From: Aadella sp043822885
GTDB taxonomy: Bacteria; Omnitrophota; Gorgyraeia; Tantalellales; Tantalellaceae
NCBI GenBank assembly: GCA_043822885.1
Contig: JBDRBI010000004.1
Location: 1 to 5,340 of the forward strand
Direction of reading: 5' to 3'
Length of the DNA: 5,340 bases
The notes under the pieces were generated by a model that worked only from the letters and a program-made list of their open reading frames with translations, did not search any database and was not told the origin of the DNA. A program made the position numbers and the translations under genes. Position 1 is the first letter of the stretch; every line of letters starts with the position of its first letter. Positions 4,944 to 5,340 of this stretch are shown in pieces.

Positions 4944-5120
4944 CAAGTCAGAACTTCGTTTTGCCTTGGGGCGGCATTAAATGGAATTGGCGCTATTGTA
5001 GTGGCGGTTTATCTCACTTTATCTCTAAGACGGCCTTTAGTTAACTATTCCAGGACAATTGTCTATTTACTGCAGACTTTGGGTAAATCATCCATAAAGA
5101 TGCATTATGCTCAAATAATA

Positions 5121-5159
5121 TGGTAAAATAAATATTTACACTTGTTGTTATATCATAAC
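5121..5159 (+). promoter_or_regulatory. Possible glgE promoter and downstream palindrome
   Basis: TGG-TAAAAT (5121-5129) fits an extended -10 box and would give a leader of about 45 nt, but no convincing -35 is present. Just downstream is the palindrome GTTAT-ATC-ATAAC (5147-5159), which could be an operator or a small hairpin. AAGGGGGA (5168-5175), 5 nt before the ATG at 5181, is the ribosome binding site. Confidence 0.35.
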
Positions 5160-5180
5160 GTTTTAGCAAGGGGGAATTTC

Positions 5181-5340
5181 ATGGCCGTTAAGAAAAAAAC
5201 CGATACTTCTTATACAAGGGTGATGATAGAAAAGGTTTCGCCGGAAATAGACGGGGGTGCGTTTCCGGTCAAAAGGGTTGAGGGAGAACAGGTTGTTGTA
5301 AGAGCCAACATATTCACCGACGGGCATGACGCCATAGCCG
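5181..5340 (+). CDS. glgE: GlgE-type alpha-1,4-glucan:maltose-1-phosphate maltosyltransferase (3' partial)
   Basis: Only the first 53 codons are present and the frame runs off the window. The visible protein starts MAVKKKTDTSYTRVMIEKV, then SPEIDGGAFPVKRVEGEQVV and the segment ending FTDGHDAIA. This is the pattern of the N-terminal domain (DUF3416) of GlgE, where a V-x-P-E-[IV]-D-G-G-x-F-P-x-K-R segment is followed by a DGHD segment. GlgE, a GH13 enzyme, adds maltosyl units from maltose-1-phosphate to alpha-1,4-glucan, usually with TreS and maltokinase as suppliers. The catalytic domain is not visible, so activity cannot be judged. The start is well supported by AAGGGGGA 5 nt upstream. It is separated from the ribosomal operon by two terminators, so it is a different transcription unit. 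Confidence 0.85.
   Translation, partial: MAVKKKTDTSYTRVMIEKVSPEIDGGAFPVKRVEGEQVVVRANIFTDGHDAIA

Larger units (their letters stand above)
4743..5180. other. Gene-free intergenic region before glgE
   Basis: I see no supportable gene on either strand in these 438 bp. The stretch holds a 9-bp-period ATACCCC duplication (4753-4759, 4762-4768), with a further ATACCCC at 4624-4630. It also holds two REP-like palindromes, a 12-bp direct repeat CTTTATCTCTAA (4866-4877 and 5017-5028), and a possible promoter near 5121 for the downstream gene. The sequence from about 4945 to 5110 shows nothing else I can interpret. Confidence 0.6.

Overview
The window looks like chromosomal DNA of a Gram-negative-type bacterium with moderately AT-rich, purine-rich coding strands (many ATA isoleucine and AGA/AGG arginine codons, lysine-rich proteins). 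An MsbA-type exporter implies an outer membrane. Gene style and intergenic repeats resemble uncultured lineages such as Omnitrophota, but that is an impression and not a proven placement. All genes recognised lie on the + strand.

Layout: (1) 1-1278, the 3' part of an MsbA-like ABC exporter whose start lies before the window. (2) 1279-1453, a spacer with a near-consensus sigma70-type promoter (TTGCAA-16-TATAAT) and a foldable leader of about 135 nt. (3) 1454-4432, the classic rpsB-tsf-pyrH-frr cluster (ribosomal protein S2, EF-Ts, UMP kinase, ribosome recycling factor). (4) 4445-4520, tRNA-Lys(UUU) with encoded CCA, starting 12 nt after frr, followed by a 13-bp intrinsic terminator. (5) 4558-4742, an unusual structured stretch. 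It carries an inverted copy and a direct copy of the tRNA 3' end, an extended -10 promoter, a strong UCCC-loop hairpin and a second intrinsic terminator, so it is a candidate small RNA and/or the scar of an integration event at the tRNA. (6) 4743-5180, a gene-free stretch with two REP-like palindromes and a possible promoter. (7) 5181-end, the first 53 codons of a glgE-type maltosyltransferase.

How it fits together: region 3 is a translation module in which S2 builds the 30S subunit, EF-Ts recharges EF-Tu, RRF splits ribosomes after termination, and PyrH feeds pyrimidine nucleotides to RNA synthesis. A lysine tRNA appears to ride on the same transcript. The exporter upstream and the glucan enzyme downstream are separate units, set apart by the rpsB promoter and by the two terminators. 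The genes themselves are ordinary. The parts worth a second look are the rpsB leader, the duplicated tsf-pyrH spacer and the tRNA-Lys downstream region.
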